Below are positions 45,007-54,065 of a DNA stretch of 64,000 nucleotides, piece by piece (position 1 is the first letter of the stretch; each line of letters begins with the position of its first letter). The DNA is from Flavobacteriales bacterium. Its GTDB lineage: Bacteria; Bacteroidota; Bacteroidia; Flavobacteriales; Flavobacteriaceae. The DNA lies in NCBI GenBank assembly GCA_003331305.1, contig QOQB01000002.1, positions 111,948 to 175,947 of the forward strand. The letters are read 5' to 3'. The position numbers were made by a program, and so were the translations under genes. Under the pieces are notes generated by a model. The model was not told the origin of the DNA. It made no database searches and saw only the letters and a program-made list of their open reading frames with translations.

Positions 45007-45351
45007 TTAATTACTGCCGTCGGTTTCGGGCACATCCGGTAATTCCTCTGGAATTTCTTCCTGAATGACTTCTTCTATAGCATTTTCGTCTACAAGGGTA
45101 GATTCGTTTTCACTATTTGGAAGACTAATCATCGAGTTTGAAATTAAGATAAGAGCCAGTAAAAGAGTGGCCAGTACCCACGTACTTCGATCTAAAAAAT
45201 CTGTAGTTTTTTGAACTCCACCAAGTTGTTGAGAGCTACCTCCGAATGCAGATGACAACCCTCCACCCTTGGGGTTTTGAACCATTACTACCAAAATGAG
45301 CAAAAAGCAAATGATGACGGTTAGCCCTAAAAAAATAGAAAATGTACTCAT
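45007..45351 (-). CDS. secG: Preprotein translocase subunit SecG
   Basis: 114 residues from the ATG at 45351 (MSTFSIFLGLTVII); the open frame continues upstream to 45399, but that part overlaps the TPR gene and lacks family similarity. Two TM helices flank the conserved VMVQNPKGGGLSSAFGG and a FLDRSTWVLA start of TM2. The C-terminal ~35 residues are acidic, as in other Bacteroidota SecG. It is an accessory subunit of SecYEG. Confidence 0.92.
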   Translation of the reverse strand: MSTFSIFLGLTVIICFLLILVVMVQNPKGGGLSSAFGGSSQQLGGVQKTTDFLDRSTWVLATLLLALILISNSMISLPNSENESTLVDENAIEEVIQEEIPEELPDVPETDGSN

Positions 45352-45364
45352 ATCAACTCTTGTT

Positions 45365-45964
45365 TTAAGCGTTTTTAATTTTTCGAATTTGGTCAGCAAA
45401 GAAACTACTTTTTTCTGGATATTTCAATGCCAATATCTCGTAGGCTTTTTTTGCCTTTTTTAACTTCCCTTGTTTGAAGTACACATCTGCCAATGTTTCG
45501 GTCATAAGTGTGTGTTCGTCAAACTGTTGTTTTTTGGTTAAATCTTGCGGTTTTTTATCTGACTTAGAAACAACCAGTCGTGGAGCATCAGCAATAAACT
45601 TGTCTATGAGTCTATGTTGTGCAGGTTCATTTGTTGATCCGCCTTCTAGTTGTTGGAGCCAATCAACAAAGGATTTCAATTCCGTTCCGTTGTTTTGTAC
45701 TGCTTGAACCTCACCATCACCGCTGCTATCATAAGAACCTGAAACAAGATGTAATCTGCTTTTGGTGTGCAATGAACAGGATTTTAGTAACGATTCTTCT
45801 TCAGGCAAATTATTTTCATGTGCAATTTGCCACCCCAAATGATGTAAAGCTTGAAAGTACGGGTATTGTTGTACTAAGGTATCCAAATGGTCAAGCATTG
45901 CTTGGGGGTCTTCTTTGCCCTTTTCACGAAGTTTTGTCAAATATGTGCGTTTGTGACTTACCAT
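45365..45964 (-). CDS. Hypothetical protein with C-terminal TPR
   Basis: 199 residues, hydrophilic and with no signal peptide. Residues 20-50 (MLDHLDTLVQQYPYFQALHHLGWQIA in pieces) and 155-190 (ADVYFKQGKLKKAKKAYEILALKYP) look like helical repeats, the latter a clear TPR. The middle is Ser/Gly/Asn-rich and probably disordered. It overlaps lptE by 7 bp and is 14 bp from secG. An envelope-related role is inferred from position only. Confidence 0.7.
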   Translation of the reverse strand: MVSHKRTYLTKLREKGKEDPQAMLDHLDTLVQQYPYFQALHHLGWQIAHENNLPEEESLLKSCSLHTKSRLHLVSGSYDSSGDGEVQAVQNNGTELKSFVDWLQQLEGGSTNEPAQHRLIDKFIADAPRLVVSKSDKKPQDLTKKQQFDEHTLMTETLADVYFKQGKLKKAKKAYEILALKYPEKSSFFADQIRKIKNA

Positions 45965-46464
45965 TTTGCCAAGGATTCGTTGAAAATGTCTTGGGTGATG
46001 CGTTCAAAAAGGACCTTATGCGCTTCGGCTTGTATAGACTGAAGCTGAGCCGTAGCATCAAAATCATAAAAAAAACTAAATCGTTTTTCAAAATCATCAT
46101 CTTCATTTAGCGTATTGTAATAACGTAAGTTGACAGCCATGGTAAGGCGATTTTGAGCAGCTGTTTGCTGTGCAGTTGCCGTCATGGGAGTTACACGATA
46201 TTCAACAATTTCCCCTTCGTAAACTAAGTGTCCATTGATATTAGTAAGCTCCAAATTAGTCTGGTTTAAAAGCATTTCTTGAATAGCATTGGTAAAATCT
46301 CGATCAAGTCCAGGCTCAAAAACAGACCCAACCTGATCTGCAGCATTATTAATAAAGAAGTTTACTTGAACTGTTTCTGCTCCTTCTGGAATAGATGCAC
46401 CAGTAAAGGAATAGTACTTACAACTTGCAAGTAGTAAAAATGACAAGAAAAGTACTTTTTTCAT
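45958..46464 (-). CDS. lptE: LptE-like LPS-assembly lipoprotein
   Basis: 168 residues with a lipobox (SFLLLASCKYY, Cys15). The opening YSFTGASIPEGAETVQVNFF and the following beta-rich region match the Bacteroidota LptE group, which plugs the LptD barrel for LPS insertion into the outer membrane. LptD is not in the window. It starts 1 bp after the sigma-54 activator stop. Confidence 0.85.
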   Translation of the reverse strand: MKKVLFLSFLLLASCKYYSFTGASIPEGAETVQVNFFINNAADQVGSVFEPGLDRDFTNAIQEMLLNQTNLELTNINGHLVYEGEIVEYRVTPMTATAQQTAAQNRLTMAVNLRYYNTLNEDDDFEKRFSFFYDFDATAQLQSIQAEAHKVLFERITQDIFNESLAKW

Positions 46465-46465
46465 G

Positions 46466-47710
46466 CTATAAATCTAAGTCAAATTGCTTGATTTTTCGAT
46501 ACAGCGTTCGTTCCGAAATTCCGAGCTCAGCAGCAGCAGCTTTTCGCTTTCCACTATTGCGTTCTAGAGCTTTGACTATGAGTTCTAATTCTTTGTCTTG
46601 GAGTGATAATGTTTCGGCCTCTTGTACTTCCTCTGCAAAAGCAAACGTATCATTGTACGGCACAGGCTCCCTCATTGTTTCTTTTTGAGATTGCATGGGA
46701 AGAGTTTCTTCTGGCAATTCACTTTCACCATAAATTTTTTGTATCAAGCCTTCATGCTGTGCTTTAGCCTGATCCATGTTTGAGGTGTTCATGAGCTCGT
46801 GAGTAAGCTTTTTAAGGTCGTTCAAATCAGCTTTCATGTCAAACAATACCTTGTATAAAATCTCTCTTTCTGAAGCAAAATCACTTCCAGATTCTTTTGT
46901 GTTTATCACAGCAGGAAGATTGGGTTTTGTAGTAGGTAGATATTGCCGTAAAATAACTCCTGTAATGGTTCGTTCCTGTTCTAGAACAGAAAGTTGTTCG
47001 GCAATATTTCGAAGTTGTCGAATGTTTCCAGCCCATTTTTGTTGCTCCAACAAAACTTGTGCCTGTTCGTCCAAACGCACGGTGGGCATGCGGTATTTTT
47101 GAGCAAAATCAGCGGCAAACTTTCGAAACAACAAATGAATATCTTCTTTTCGTTCCCGAAGAGGTGGTAAATTAATTTCGACCGTACTCAATCGATAGTA
47201 CAAGTCTTCTCTAAATTTTCCTTTGTGTATGGCTTCCATCATTTGTACGTTGGTAGCGGCAACCACACGGACATCTGTTTTTTGCACTTTCGACGACCCT
47301 ACTTTTAGAAACTCGCCATTTTCTAATACACGTAACAATCTAACCTGCGTGGCAAGAGGTAGTTCGCCAACTTCGTCAAGGAAAATAGTCCCGCCATGTG
47401 CCACTTCAAAATAACCACTTCGGGTTTGGGTCGCACCCGTAAAGGCTCCTTTTTCGTGACCAAAAAGCTCCGAGTCTATAGTACCCTCTGGAATAGCTCC
47501 GCAGTTAACAGCAATAAACTTTCCGTGTTTTCGATTAGATAATTGATGAATGATGCGCGGAAAAACTTCTTTCCCAACTCCCGACTCACCAGTTATCAGC
47601 ACTGAAATTTCAGTAGGAGCCACTCGGACAGCTTTTCCGATGGCAAAATTTAACTGCTGATCATTGCCGATAATCCCAAATCGTTGTTTGATGTTTTGAA
47701 CGTTATCCAT
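46466..47710 (-). CDS. Sigma-54-dependent transcriptional activator lacking a receiver domain
   Basis: 414 residues from the ATG at 47710 (MDNVQNIKQRFGIIG); the upstream start at 47734 is unlikely. It begins almost directly with the AAA+ domain: Walker A GESGVGKE, the sigma-54 contact loop GAFTGAT, and FLDEVGELPL. A C-terminal Fis-type helix-turn-helix follows (AAAELGISERTLYRKIK). With no N-terminal sensor it resembles PspF in layout and must be controlled by a partner or level. It overlaps miaB by 8 bp and precedes lptE. Confidence 0.92.
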   Translation of the reverse strand: MDNVQNIKQRFGIIGNDQQLNFAIGKAVRVAPTEISVLITGESGVGKEVFPRIIHQLSNRKHGKFIAVNCGAIPEGTIDSELFGHEKGAFTGATQTRSGYFEVAHGGTIFLDEVGELPLATQVRLLRVLENGEFLKVGSSKVQKTDVRVVAATNVQMMEAIHKGKFREDLYYRLSTVEINLPPLRERKEDIHLLFRKFAADFAQKYRMPTVRLDEQAQVLLEQQKWAGNIRQLRNIAEQLSVLEQERTITGVILRQYLPTTKPNLPAVINTKESGSDFASEREILYKVLFDMKADLNDLKKLTHELMNTSNMDQAKAQHEGLIQKIYGESELPEETLPMQSQKETMREPVPYNDTFAFAEEVQEAETLSLQDKELELIVKALERNSGKRKAAAAELGISERTLYRKIKQFDLDL

Positions 47711-49184
47711 GTTGGTAGTTTTGCATTGGACCAAAATCTATTGCGTTGCCAAGCAAAGTAGCAGAAGTGCACGACTCAATTTTTACATTCACAAAATCAC
47801 CAACGACATAGTGTTGCTTAGGAAACACGACAACCGTATTTTGCTGCGCGCGACCACTCCATTGTGCATTTGATTTTTTGGATTCTTTCTCAATAAGCAC
47901 CTCAACAGTTTTGCCTACATAACGTTCATTGTTGAAACGACCATGTGATTGTTGGATGGCAACAATTTCTTGTAAACGTCTCTTCTTAATTTCTGGTGGA
48001 ATATTGTCCTCAAGCTTTTTTGCAGCGGGAGTTCCAGGACGCTCCGAATACATAAACATAAACCCGAAATCGTATTTTACATACTCCATTAAACTCAAAG
48101 TGTCTTTATGGTCGGCTTCCGTTTCGTTTGGAAAACCTGCAATCATGTCTTGTGAAATCCCACAACCTGGAACAATACGCTTGATGTCGTCAATAAGCTC
48201 CATATATTCTTCTCTTGTGTGTTGGCGATTCATAGCTTTTAATACCACATTACTACCCGATTGAACAGGCAAGTGGATGTAGTTGCAAATATTGGGATGT
48301 TTAGCCATGATATGTAGCGCATCACGAGTCATGTCTTGAGGGTTTGATGTGGAAAACCGAATGCGTATTCCAGGGTGTGCTTGGGCAACCAAGTCAAGAA
48401 GTTGATGAAAATGAACGGCTGTTTTTTGCTGTAAGGCACTTGCTTTGGTAAAATCTTTTTTGGGTCCGCCACCATACCACAAATAACTATCTACATTTTG
48501 CCCAAGTAGCGTTACTTCCTTATACCCTGATTCGGCTAGATTATTGATTTCTTCTAAAATACTTTTTGGGTCACGACTACGCTCTCGACCACGCGTAAAA
48601 GGTACTACGCAAAAAGTACACATGTTGTCACAACCACGCGTAATGGAAACAAAAGCCGTAACGCCGTTAGATTGTAGGCGCACAGGTTGTACATCGCCGT
48701 AAGTTTCTTCTTTTGAAAGAATTACATTCACTGCATCCCGACCCGCCTCAACTTCTGCAACTAGATTCGGAAGATCTTTGTAGGCATCAGGCCCAACAAC
48801 CAAATCCACAATTTTCTCTTCTTCCAAAAAGGCACTTTTTAGTCTTTCGGCCATGCAGCCCAAAACGCCCACTTTTACATTTGGATTTGTTTTTTTTACC
48901 CCTTGAAAAGCTTCAAGGCGATTTCGAACGGTTTGCTCTGCTTTTTCTCGAATCGAGCAGGTATTAACCAAAATTAAATCCGCATCGTTAAGTTGTGACG
49001 TAGTTTTATATCCTGCTTCGCTAAGAATAGATGCGACAATTTCGCTATCCGAAAAATTCATCTGGCAGCCATAGGACTCTATAAACATCTTCTTTCCACC
49101 AGTAGTAGTTTCCGAATCCAACTGCAACACTTCACCATTGAAGTCATTGGGGTTTTTCACTGCTATTTCTTTTGATTGATGCAT
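47703..49184 (-). CDS. miaB: tRNA-2-methylthio-N6-dimethylallyladenosine synthase MiaB
   Basis: 493-residue radical SAM methylthiotransferase acting on A37 of tRNAs that read UNN codons. The N-terminal cluster cysteines are in ESYGCQMN, LVNTCSIRE and VGVLGCMAER. The radical SAM motif is RGCDNMCTFCVVPF. A C-terminal TRAM domain is present (VGKTVEVLIE...). The ~30-residue N-terminal extension before MFIESYGCQ is longer than in E. coli. A TACTTTTG box is upstream. Confidence 0.96.
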   Translation of the reverse strand: MHQSKEIAVKNPNDFNGEVLQLDSETTTGGKKMFIESYGCQMNFSDSEIVASILSEAGYKTTSQLNDADLILVNTCSIREKAEQTVRNRLEAFQGVKKTNPNVKVGVLGCMAERLKSAFLEEEKIVDLVVGPDAYKDLPNLVAEVEAGRDAVNVILSKEETYGDVQPVRLQSNGVTAFVSITRGCDNMCTFCVVPFTRGRERSRDPKSILEEINNLAESGYKEVTLLGQNVDSYLWYGGGPKKDFTKASALQQKTAVHFHQLLDLVAQAHPGIRIRFSTSNPQDMTRDALHIMAKHPNICNYIHLPVQSGSNVVLKAMNRQHTREEYMELIDDIKRIVPGCGISQDMIAGFPNETEADHKDTLSLMEYVKYDFGFMFMYSERPGTPAAKKLEDNIPPEIKKRRLQEIVAIQQSHGRFNNERYVGKTVEVLIEKESKKSNAQWSGRAQQNTVVVFPKQHYVVGDFVNVKIESCTSATLLGNAIDFGPMQNYQHG

Positions 49185-49201
49185 CCATTACAATTGACTT
49201 A

Positions 49202-49209
49202 CAAAAGTA
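49202..49209 (-). promoter_or_regulatory. -7 box of miaB operon
   Basis: TACTTTTG on the minus strand, 17 bp before the miaB ATG. It is the best promoter candidate for the long miaB-to-rodA run. Confidence 0.55.
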
Positions 49210-49253
49210 CAAAATATCAATGGAATTGACATTTTGTCATGTGCTGATTTTTG

Positions 49254-49670
49254 CTAATGCGGTAAGTGTGGCTTTAGTATGCCATAGCAATATGTGCCTA
49301 AAAGCGCAGATGCAAACACAATAAGTATTGGGAAATATCCAGCACCAATAAGAACATAAATTGGGCCTGGACAAGCTCCGGTAAGCGCCCAGCCAAGGCC
49401 AAAAACAATACCACCAAAAAGCGGAGCTTTTACCAATTTTGTTTTACTCGGAATATGGATTTCTTCACCAAAAAATGAACGTAGTTTAAAGCGCTTAATG
49501 GCTTGTGTAAGTACCACTCCTAACGCAACAGCGGTCCCGATAATACCATACATGTGAAAGGATTTAAATTGGAACATTTCGTAGATGCGAAACCAAGAGG
49601 CAGCTTCGGATTTAATCATGGTAATTCCAAATAAAATACCAATAAAAAAGTAAAGGAATACTCGTTTCAT
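49254..49670 (-). CDS. YeeE/YedE sulfur-transport half protein (DUF6691 type)
   Basis: 138 residues with four hydrophobic segments. The conserved Cys is in LTGACPGPIYVLIGAG, the YeeE/YedE signature that carries thiosulfate in TsuA-type transporters. It overlaps its partner gene by 4 bp; together the two correspond to the N- and C-halves of one full-length YeeE. Confidence 0.85.
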   Translation of the reverse strand: MKRVFLYFFIGILFGITMIKSEAASWFRIYEMFQFKSFHMYGIIGTAVALGVVLTQAIKRFKLRSFFGEEIHIPSKTKLVKAPLFGGIVFGLGWALTGACPGPIYVLIGAGYFPILIVFASALLGTYCYGILKPHLPH

Positions 49671-50224
49671 AATAAATGAGGTAATAAAAAGTGATTCATA
49701 AGTAAGCCGCCAATAAAAAATCCAATGACGGCAATTAAGGATTGTAATTGCAAATTGCTAAGCCCAGAAATAGCATGACCAGAAGTACAACCCCCAGCAT
49801 ATCGTGTACCAAATCCAACTAAAAAGCCACCAAGTGCAAGTAGTGTCAATATTTTTGGATTGGAAAAAGCATCTGTACTAAAAAATGTTTTGGGCATGTA
49901 GTTTTCGCCTGCACCATGAACTCCCATTGCATTTAATTGTACAACCACATCTTTATGAATTGCACCAACGGTTCCGTCTGTCATGTAATTTGCTGCTAGA
50001 AAACCACCCACAGCAGCACCGATTGCAACAATCAAATTCCAGCGATATTGCCGCCAATTAAAATTAAAGAAAGCCGTCTTTTTACCTGCTCCAGCCATGG
50101 CACATAGCGTTCGTAAGTTGGAGGACATACCAAATTGTTTTTCAGAAAAAAGCAGTAAAAACAGGACTACTGCAATAACAAAACCGCCAACATACCACGG
50201 CCAAGGATCAAAAATTAGATTCAC
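49667..50224 (-). CDS. YeeE/YedE sulfur-transport half protein
   Basis: 185 residues with about five TM segments. The conserved Cys motif is YAGGCTSGHAISGLSNLQ. The start is GTG at 50224 (no in-frame ATG precedes the first TM helix). A TACCTTTG box lies 15 bp upstream. Predicted to import thiosulfate or a related sulfur compound with the following gene; the substrate is inferred from the family. Confidence 0.85.
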   Translation of the reverse strand: MNLIFDPWPWYVGGFVIAVVLFLLLFSEKQFGMSSNLRTLCAMAGAGKKTAFFNFNWRQYRWNLIVAIGAAVGGFLAANYMTDGTVGAIHKDVVVQLNAMGVHGAGENYMPKTFFSTDAFSNPKILTLLALGGFLVGFGTRYAGGCTSGHAISGLSNLQLQSLIAVIGFFIGGLLMNHFLLPHLL

Positions 50225-50239
50225 AAATTAAATTTTGCT

Positions 50240-50247
50240 CAAAGGTA
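50240..50247 (-). promoter_or_regulatory. -7 box of the YeeE pair
   Basis: TACCTTTG on the minus strand, 15 bp before the GTG start. Confidence 0.5.
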
Positions 50248-50372
50248 TAAACTCAAATGGGATAATTGATATATTAAAAAAGAGTTGATTTAGAAAGCTA
50301 AAATAGGATTGAATTATAGTGAAGTTACAAAAATTTAATGTGAGTACAATTTTCACAAACCATAAATTCTTC

Positions 50373-50380
50373 TACTTTTG
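50373..50380 (+). promoter_or_regulatory. -7 box of topA
   Basis: TACTTTTG, 17 bp before the topA ATG. No clear -33 TTG. Confidence 0.55.
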
Positions 50381-50397
50381 TTCTGAAAATTGCATTA

Positions 50398-52869
50398 ATG
50401 TCCAAAAATCTAGTCATCGTTGAGTCTCCAGCAAAAGCCAAAACTATAGAAAAGTTTTTGGGAGAAAAATTTAAAGTGGTATCTAGCTATGGTCACATAT
50501 CAGATCTCCCTGCTAAAGAACTAGGGGTTGACGTTGAGGGCGATTTTAGTCCAAACTACATTGTCAATGACGACAAGAAAAAAGTAGTCAGAGAGTTAAA
50601 GTCCCTTGCTAAGAAAGCTGAAATGGTGTGGCTGGCAAGTGATGAAGACCGCGAGGGCGAGGCCATTGCATGGCATTTGGCAGAACAATTAAATTTAGAT
50701 CAAAGCAATACCAAGCGTATTGTTTTTCATGAAATTACCAAGAACGCCATTAAGCATGCTATTGAGCACCCTCGTAGCATTAATCAAAATTTAGTGGATG
50801 CGCAGCAAGCGCGCAGGGTTTTAGACAGGTTGGTCGGTTACGAATTGTCACCCATATTATGGCGTAAGGTTAAAGGCGGCTTATCTGCCGGTAGAGTGCA
50901 ATCTGTGTCTGTACGTATTTTGGTAGAGCGCGAACGAGAGATAGAAGCATTTACGGCAATAGCTAGTTATAAAATTCAAGCAGAATTTACAACTCTAGAG
51001 GGGAAAGTAGTAAAGGCTGCTACCTCCAAAACATTTGACAGCGAAGAAGCCGCAAGGTTATTTTTAGTCAAAAATATAGATGCCGTTTTTACAGTCTCTG
51101 CACTCGAAAAAAAGCCAGCAAAAAAATCACCTACAGCACCATTTACCACGTCTACTTTACAACAAGAAGCTTCTCGAAAATTAGGTTTTTCGGTGAGCCG
51201 TACCATGTCAAACGCACAGCGATTGTATGAGGCAGGTCACATTACATACATGCGAACAGACAGTGTTAATCTATCTAATCAAGCACTAAACGAAGCAAAA
51301 GAAGTCATCACTAAATCGTATGGTGCAGACTACGCCAAAACACGTGTATATAAAACGAAAAATAAAGGCGCTCAAGAGGCACACGAGGCCATTCGTCCCA
51401 CCAATTTGAGTAAAATGCGCGTTGATGCTGCATATGATGAGCAACGACTATATGAGCTTATTTGGAAACGTACGATCTCCTCGCAAATGAGCGATGCGAA
51501 GTTGGAGCGGACAACCGCTCAAATTAGTGCCAATAAACACGATGTAGTATTTGTGGCAAGAGGAGAAGTAATTACGTTTGAAGGTTTTTTAAAAGTCTAT
51601 TTGGAAGGAAAGGACGAAGAGGAAGAATCATCCGATGGATTGCTGCCTAAAATGAAGCAAGGCGACACGCTCAACGCCAAAATAATATCAGCAACCGAGC
51701 GCTTTAGTCGACCTACTGCGCGCTATACTGAGGCATCTTTGGTCAAGCGATTAGAAGAACTGGGAATTGGAAGACCTTCAACATATGCGCCTACCATTAC
51801 CACTATCATTAACAGGAAGTATGTAGAAAAAGGCACTCTTGAAGGCTCGGATCGTAACTATACGCAATGGGCTCTGGTTGCGGATAATTTAAAAAAACAA
51901 ACACTCACTGAGCGCACTGGATCAGAAAAAGGAAAGCTAATCCCAACCGATGTGGGAAGACTTGTTAATGATTTTTTGGTGACCAATTTTCCACATATAG
52001 TCGATTATAACTTTACTGCTAAAGTTGAACAAGATTTTGACTCAATTGCACTAGGCAATGAAGACTGGAAAAACATGATGAAGTCATTTTATAATGACTT
52101 TCACCCTGTGGTAAAAGACGTAAGTGAAAACGCACAACGTGAAATTGGCGAACGCATTTTGGGTGTAGACCCCAAGTCAGGGCGTCAACTTAGTGTGCGT
52201 CTTGGTAAGTTTGGCGCAATGGCGCAAATAGGCACCGTTGAGGATGAAGAAAAACCTCTTTTCGCAAGCCTTCACCCCGACCAGCAATTAGCAAAAATCA
52301 CATTCGAAGAGGCACTTGATTTGTTTAAACTTCCGATGCAGTTGGGTGAGTTTGATGCCGAGGTTGTGGAGGTAAACAACGGACGTTACGGCCCTTATGT
52401 GCGTCATGGAAAATCTTTTATATCACTTCCAAAAGGAAAAAATCCGCTAACGACAACTTTGGAAGAAGCGATTGTGTTTATTAAGGAAAAACGTCTTGCA
52501 GACGCACCCATTGCCAGCTATGAAGAGTTACCCGTAACAAAAGGGGCTGGTCGTTTTGGGCCTTTTATCAAATGGAATGGTTGGTTTATTAATGTTTCTA
52601 AAAAATATGATTTTGATGCCTTAAGTGATGCTGATATTGCCACCCTGATAGAGAACAAAAAGAAAAAGGAAGCGGAACGAGTTGTAAAAAATTGGGAAGA
52701 CGAAGGTGTGCGAATTGAAAAAGCACGTTGGGGAAGGCATAATCTTATTAAAGGAAAGCAAAAAGTAGAACTTTTAAAAGATGTTGATGTGTCTAAAATG
52801 ACACTTACCCAAGCCATGGCATTGTTAGAAAAGCAAAAACCCAAGAAAAAAAGCCGCAAAAAGAAGTAA
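50398..52869 (+). CDS. topA: DNA topoisomerase I
   Basis: 823-residue type IA topoisomerase relaxing negative supercoils. The N-terminal Toprim domain has VIVESPAKAKTIEKFLG and ASDEDREGEAIAWH. The catalytic Tyr is in GHITYMRTDSVNLS (about residue 286). The C-terminal ~230 residues are repeats of the topoisomerase C-terminal type (SVRLGKFGAMAQIG, GRYGPYVRHG, GRFGPFIKWNGWFI) rather than Cys4 zinc fingers, and end in a basic tail. The next gene's GTG follows the stop directly. Confidence 0.97.
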   Translation: MSKNLVIVESPAKAKTIEKFLGEKFKVVSSYGHISDLPAKELGVDVEGDFSPNYIVNDDKKKVVRELKSLAKKAEMVWLASDEDREGEAIAWHLAEQLNLDQSNTKRIVFHEITKNAIKHAIEHPRSINQNLVDAQQARRVLDRLVGYELSPILWRKVKGGLSAGRVQSVSVRILVEREREIEAFTAIASYKIQAEFTTLEGKVVKAATSKTFDSEEAARLFLVKNIDAVFTVSALEKKPAKKSPTAPFTTSTLQQEASRKLGFSVSRTMSNAQRLYEAGHITYMRTDSVNLSNQALNEAKEVITKSYGADYAKTRVYKTKNKGAQEAHEAIRPTNLSKMRVDAAYDEQRLYELIWKRTISSQMSDAKLERTTAQISANKHDVVFVARGEVITFEGFLKVYLEGKDEEEESSDGLLPKMKQGDTLNAKIISATERFSRPTARYTEASLVKRLEELGIGRPSTYAPTITTIINRKYVEKGTLEGSDRNYTQWALVADNLKKQTLTERTGSEKGKLIPTDVGRLVNDFLVTNFPHIVDYNFTAKVEQDFDSIALGNEDWKNMMKSFYNDFHPVVKDVSENAQREIGERILGVDPKSGRQLSVRLGKFGAMAQIGTVEDEEKPLFASLHPDQQLAKITFEEALDLFKLPMQLGEFDAEVVEVNNGRYGPYVRHGKSFISLPKGKNPLTTTLEEAIVFIKEKRLADAPIASYEELPVTKGAGRFGPFIKWNGWFINVSKKYDFDALSDADIATLIENKKKKEAERVVKNWEDEGVRIEKARWGRHNLIKGKQKVELLKDVDVSKMTLTQAMALLEKQKPKKKSRKKK

Positions 52870-54006
52870 GTGGATTTTGAATTTTTAAGCCCGATCGACG
52901 ATAAGCTCTTAGCTCATAACTTGATGCTTCCTGCGCAAGTCATGGGCCGTAATCTGCGTATTCATACGAATCAAGAAGGATTTCCCGATATAAAGGACGT
53001 AAAAATTGTAATGGTTACGCTTGAACCACGCTTACGTAAAGGTGAGCCAATCCACTTTAGATTTAGACAGCATTTTTATCAACTATTTTCTGGAAATTGG
53101 GATTTTGTTTGTGCCGATTTGGGGGTGCTCAAAGCAGGAGAAAGTACTAACGATACTCTTTTTGCCCTGCAAACACTGACACAAGAAATGCATCAATGCA
53201 ACATACTTACTATAGTTGTTGGAGGAGAGCAAGAAAATACATTAGGATTATTTCGGGGGTTGAGTAGTATGAATACCTATGTCAATCTGACGTCAATAGA
53301 TGCCCGTTTGGACTTTGGCGCTCCTGGCGTTTTGGTTTCGGATGATAGCTATATGTCAAAAATCATTACTGAAAAACCAAACAATCTGAAACAATTTACT
53401 AATTTAGGTTTTCAAAGCTATTACGTATCGCAAGAAGAATTGGATTTGATGCAAAAACTTTTTTTTGATGCATACAGGCTTGGAGAAATCTCATCAGACC
53501 TTCACGAATCAGAGCCGATTTTACGCGATACTGATATTTTATCTGTAGACTTTAACGCTATTAAAGCGAGCGAGTTGGATTTTAACTTAGGAAACCCAAA
53601 CGGTTTTGATGGTGCTCAAATTTGTACCTTAATGCGTTATGCAGGTCTCAGCGATAGACTTAGTGTATTGGGACTTTTTGATATGCCCTCGACACCACGG
53701 TCAGATAAATTACTTGCACAAATGATTTGGTACCTGTTAGAGGGATTTTGTCACCGTGTAAATGAATATCCCTTTTCAATCCACGAACCTTGCACTAAAT
53801 TTGTTGTACCACAAGACCAAGAAACATTAACTTTTTTCCGAAGTCAAAAAAGCCAACGATGGTGGATAGAGGTTCCTAAAGAGGGAAAACATAATAATAA
53901 AGAAGAAACTACGTTATTACCATGTGCTGAAAAAGACTATCGGATGGCACAAAAAGGAGACATTCCTGCACGGTGGTGGAAATCTGTTCAACGAAGTATG
54001 CATTAA
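52870..54006 (+). CDS. Arginase/ureohydrolase-fold protein with degenerate metal site
   Basis: 378 residues; start GTG immediately after the topA stop (the alternative ATG, at MLPAQVMGRN, is 54 bp downstream). The ureohydrolase fold is recognisable, but the Mn ligands are altered: GGDHS is GGEQE, DAHxD is DARLD, and SxDxDxxDP is SVDFNAIKASELDF. Three of six ligands are therefore replaced (His to Gln, His to Arg, Asp to Asn). Homologues in flavobacteria are usually annotated formimidoylglutamase, but catalysis of that kind is doubtful here. It lies 59 bp before gldK. Confidence 0.75.
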   Translation: MDFEFLSPIDDKLLAHNLMLPAQVMGRNLRIHTNQEGFPDIKDVKIVMVTLEPRLRKGEPIHFRFRQHFYQLFSGNWDFVCADLGVLKAGESTNDTLFALQTLTQEMHQCNILTIVVGGEQENTLGLFRGLSSMNTYVNLTSIDARLDFGAPGVLVSDDSYMSKIITEKPNNLKQFTNLGFQSYYVSQEELDLMQKLFFDAYRLGEISSDLHESEPILRDTDILSVDFNAIKASELDFNLGNPNGFDGAQICTLMRYAGLSDRLSVLGLFDMPSTPRSDKLLAQMIWYLLEGFCHRVNEYPFSIHEPCTKFVVPQDQETLTFFRSQKSQRWWIEVPKEGKHNNKEETTLLPCAEKDYRMAQKGDIPARWWKSVQRSMH

Positions 54007-54012
54007 ATTCCA

Positions 54013-54020
54013 TATTTTTG
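54013..54020 (+). promoter_or_regulatory. -7 box upstream of gldK
   Basis: TATTTTTG, 45 bp before the gldK ATG. A second match, TACTTTTG, is at 54027-54034. Confidence 0.45.
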
Positions 54021-54065
54021 GCGAATTACTTTTGAAGCACAGAGTAATAAAATTTAAGTAATTGA

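Noticed and set aside
45619..46110. A 163-codon plus-strand frame over the TPR and lptE genes
   Set aside because: Antisense to two genes with clear context and signal peptide; composition is not protein-like.
49226..49240. TGACA-TTT-TGTCA palindrome upstream of miaB as a regulator site
   Set aside because: Five-base arms in AT-rich DNA are expected by chance, and no known operator matches.
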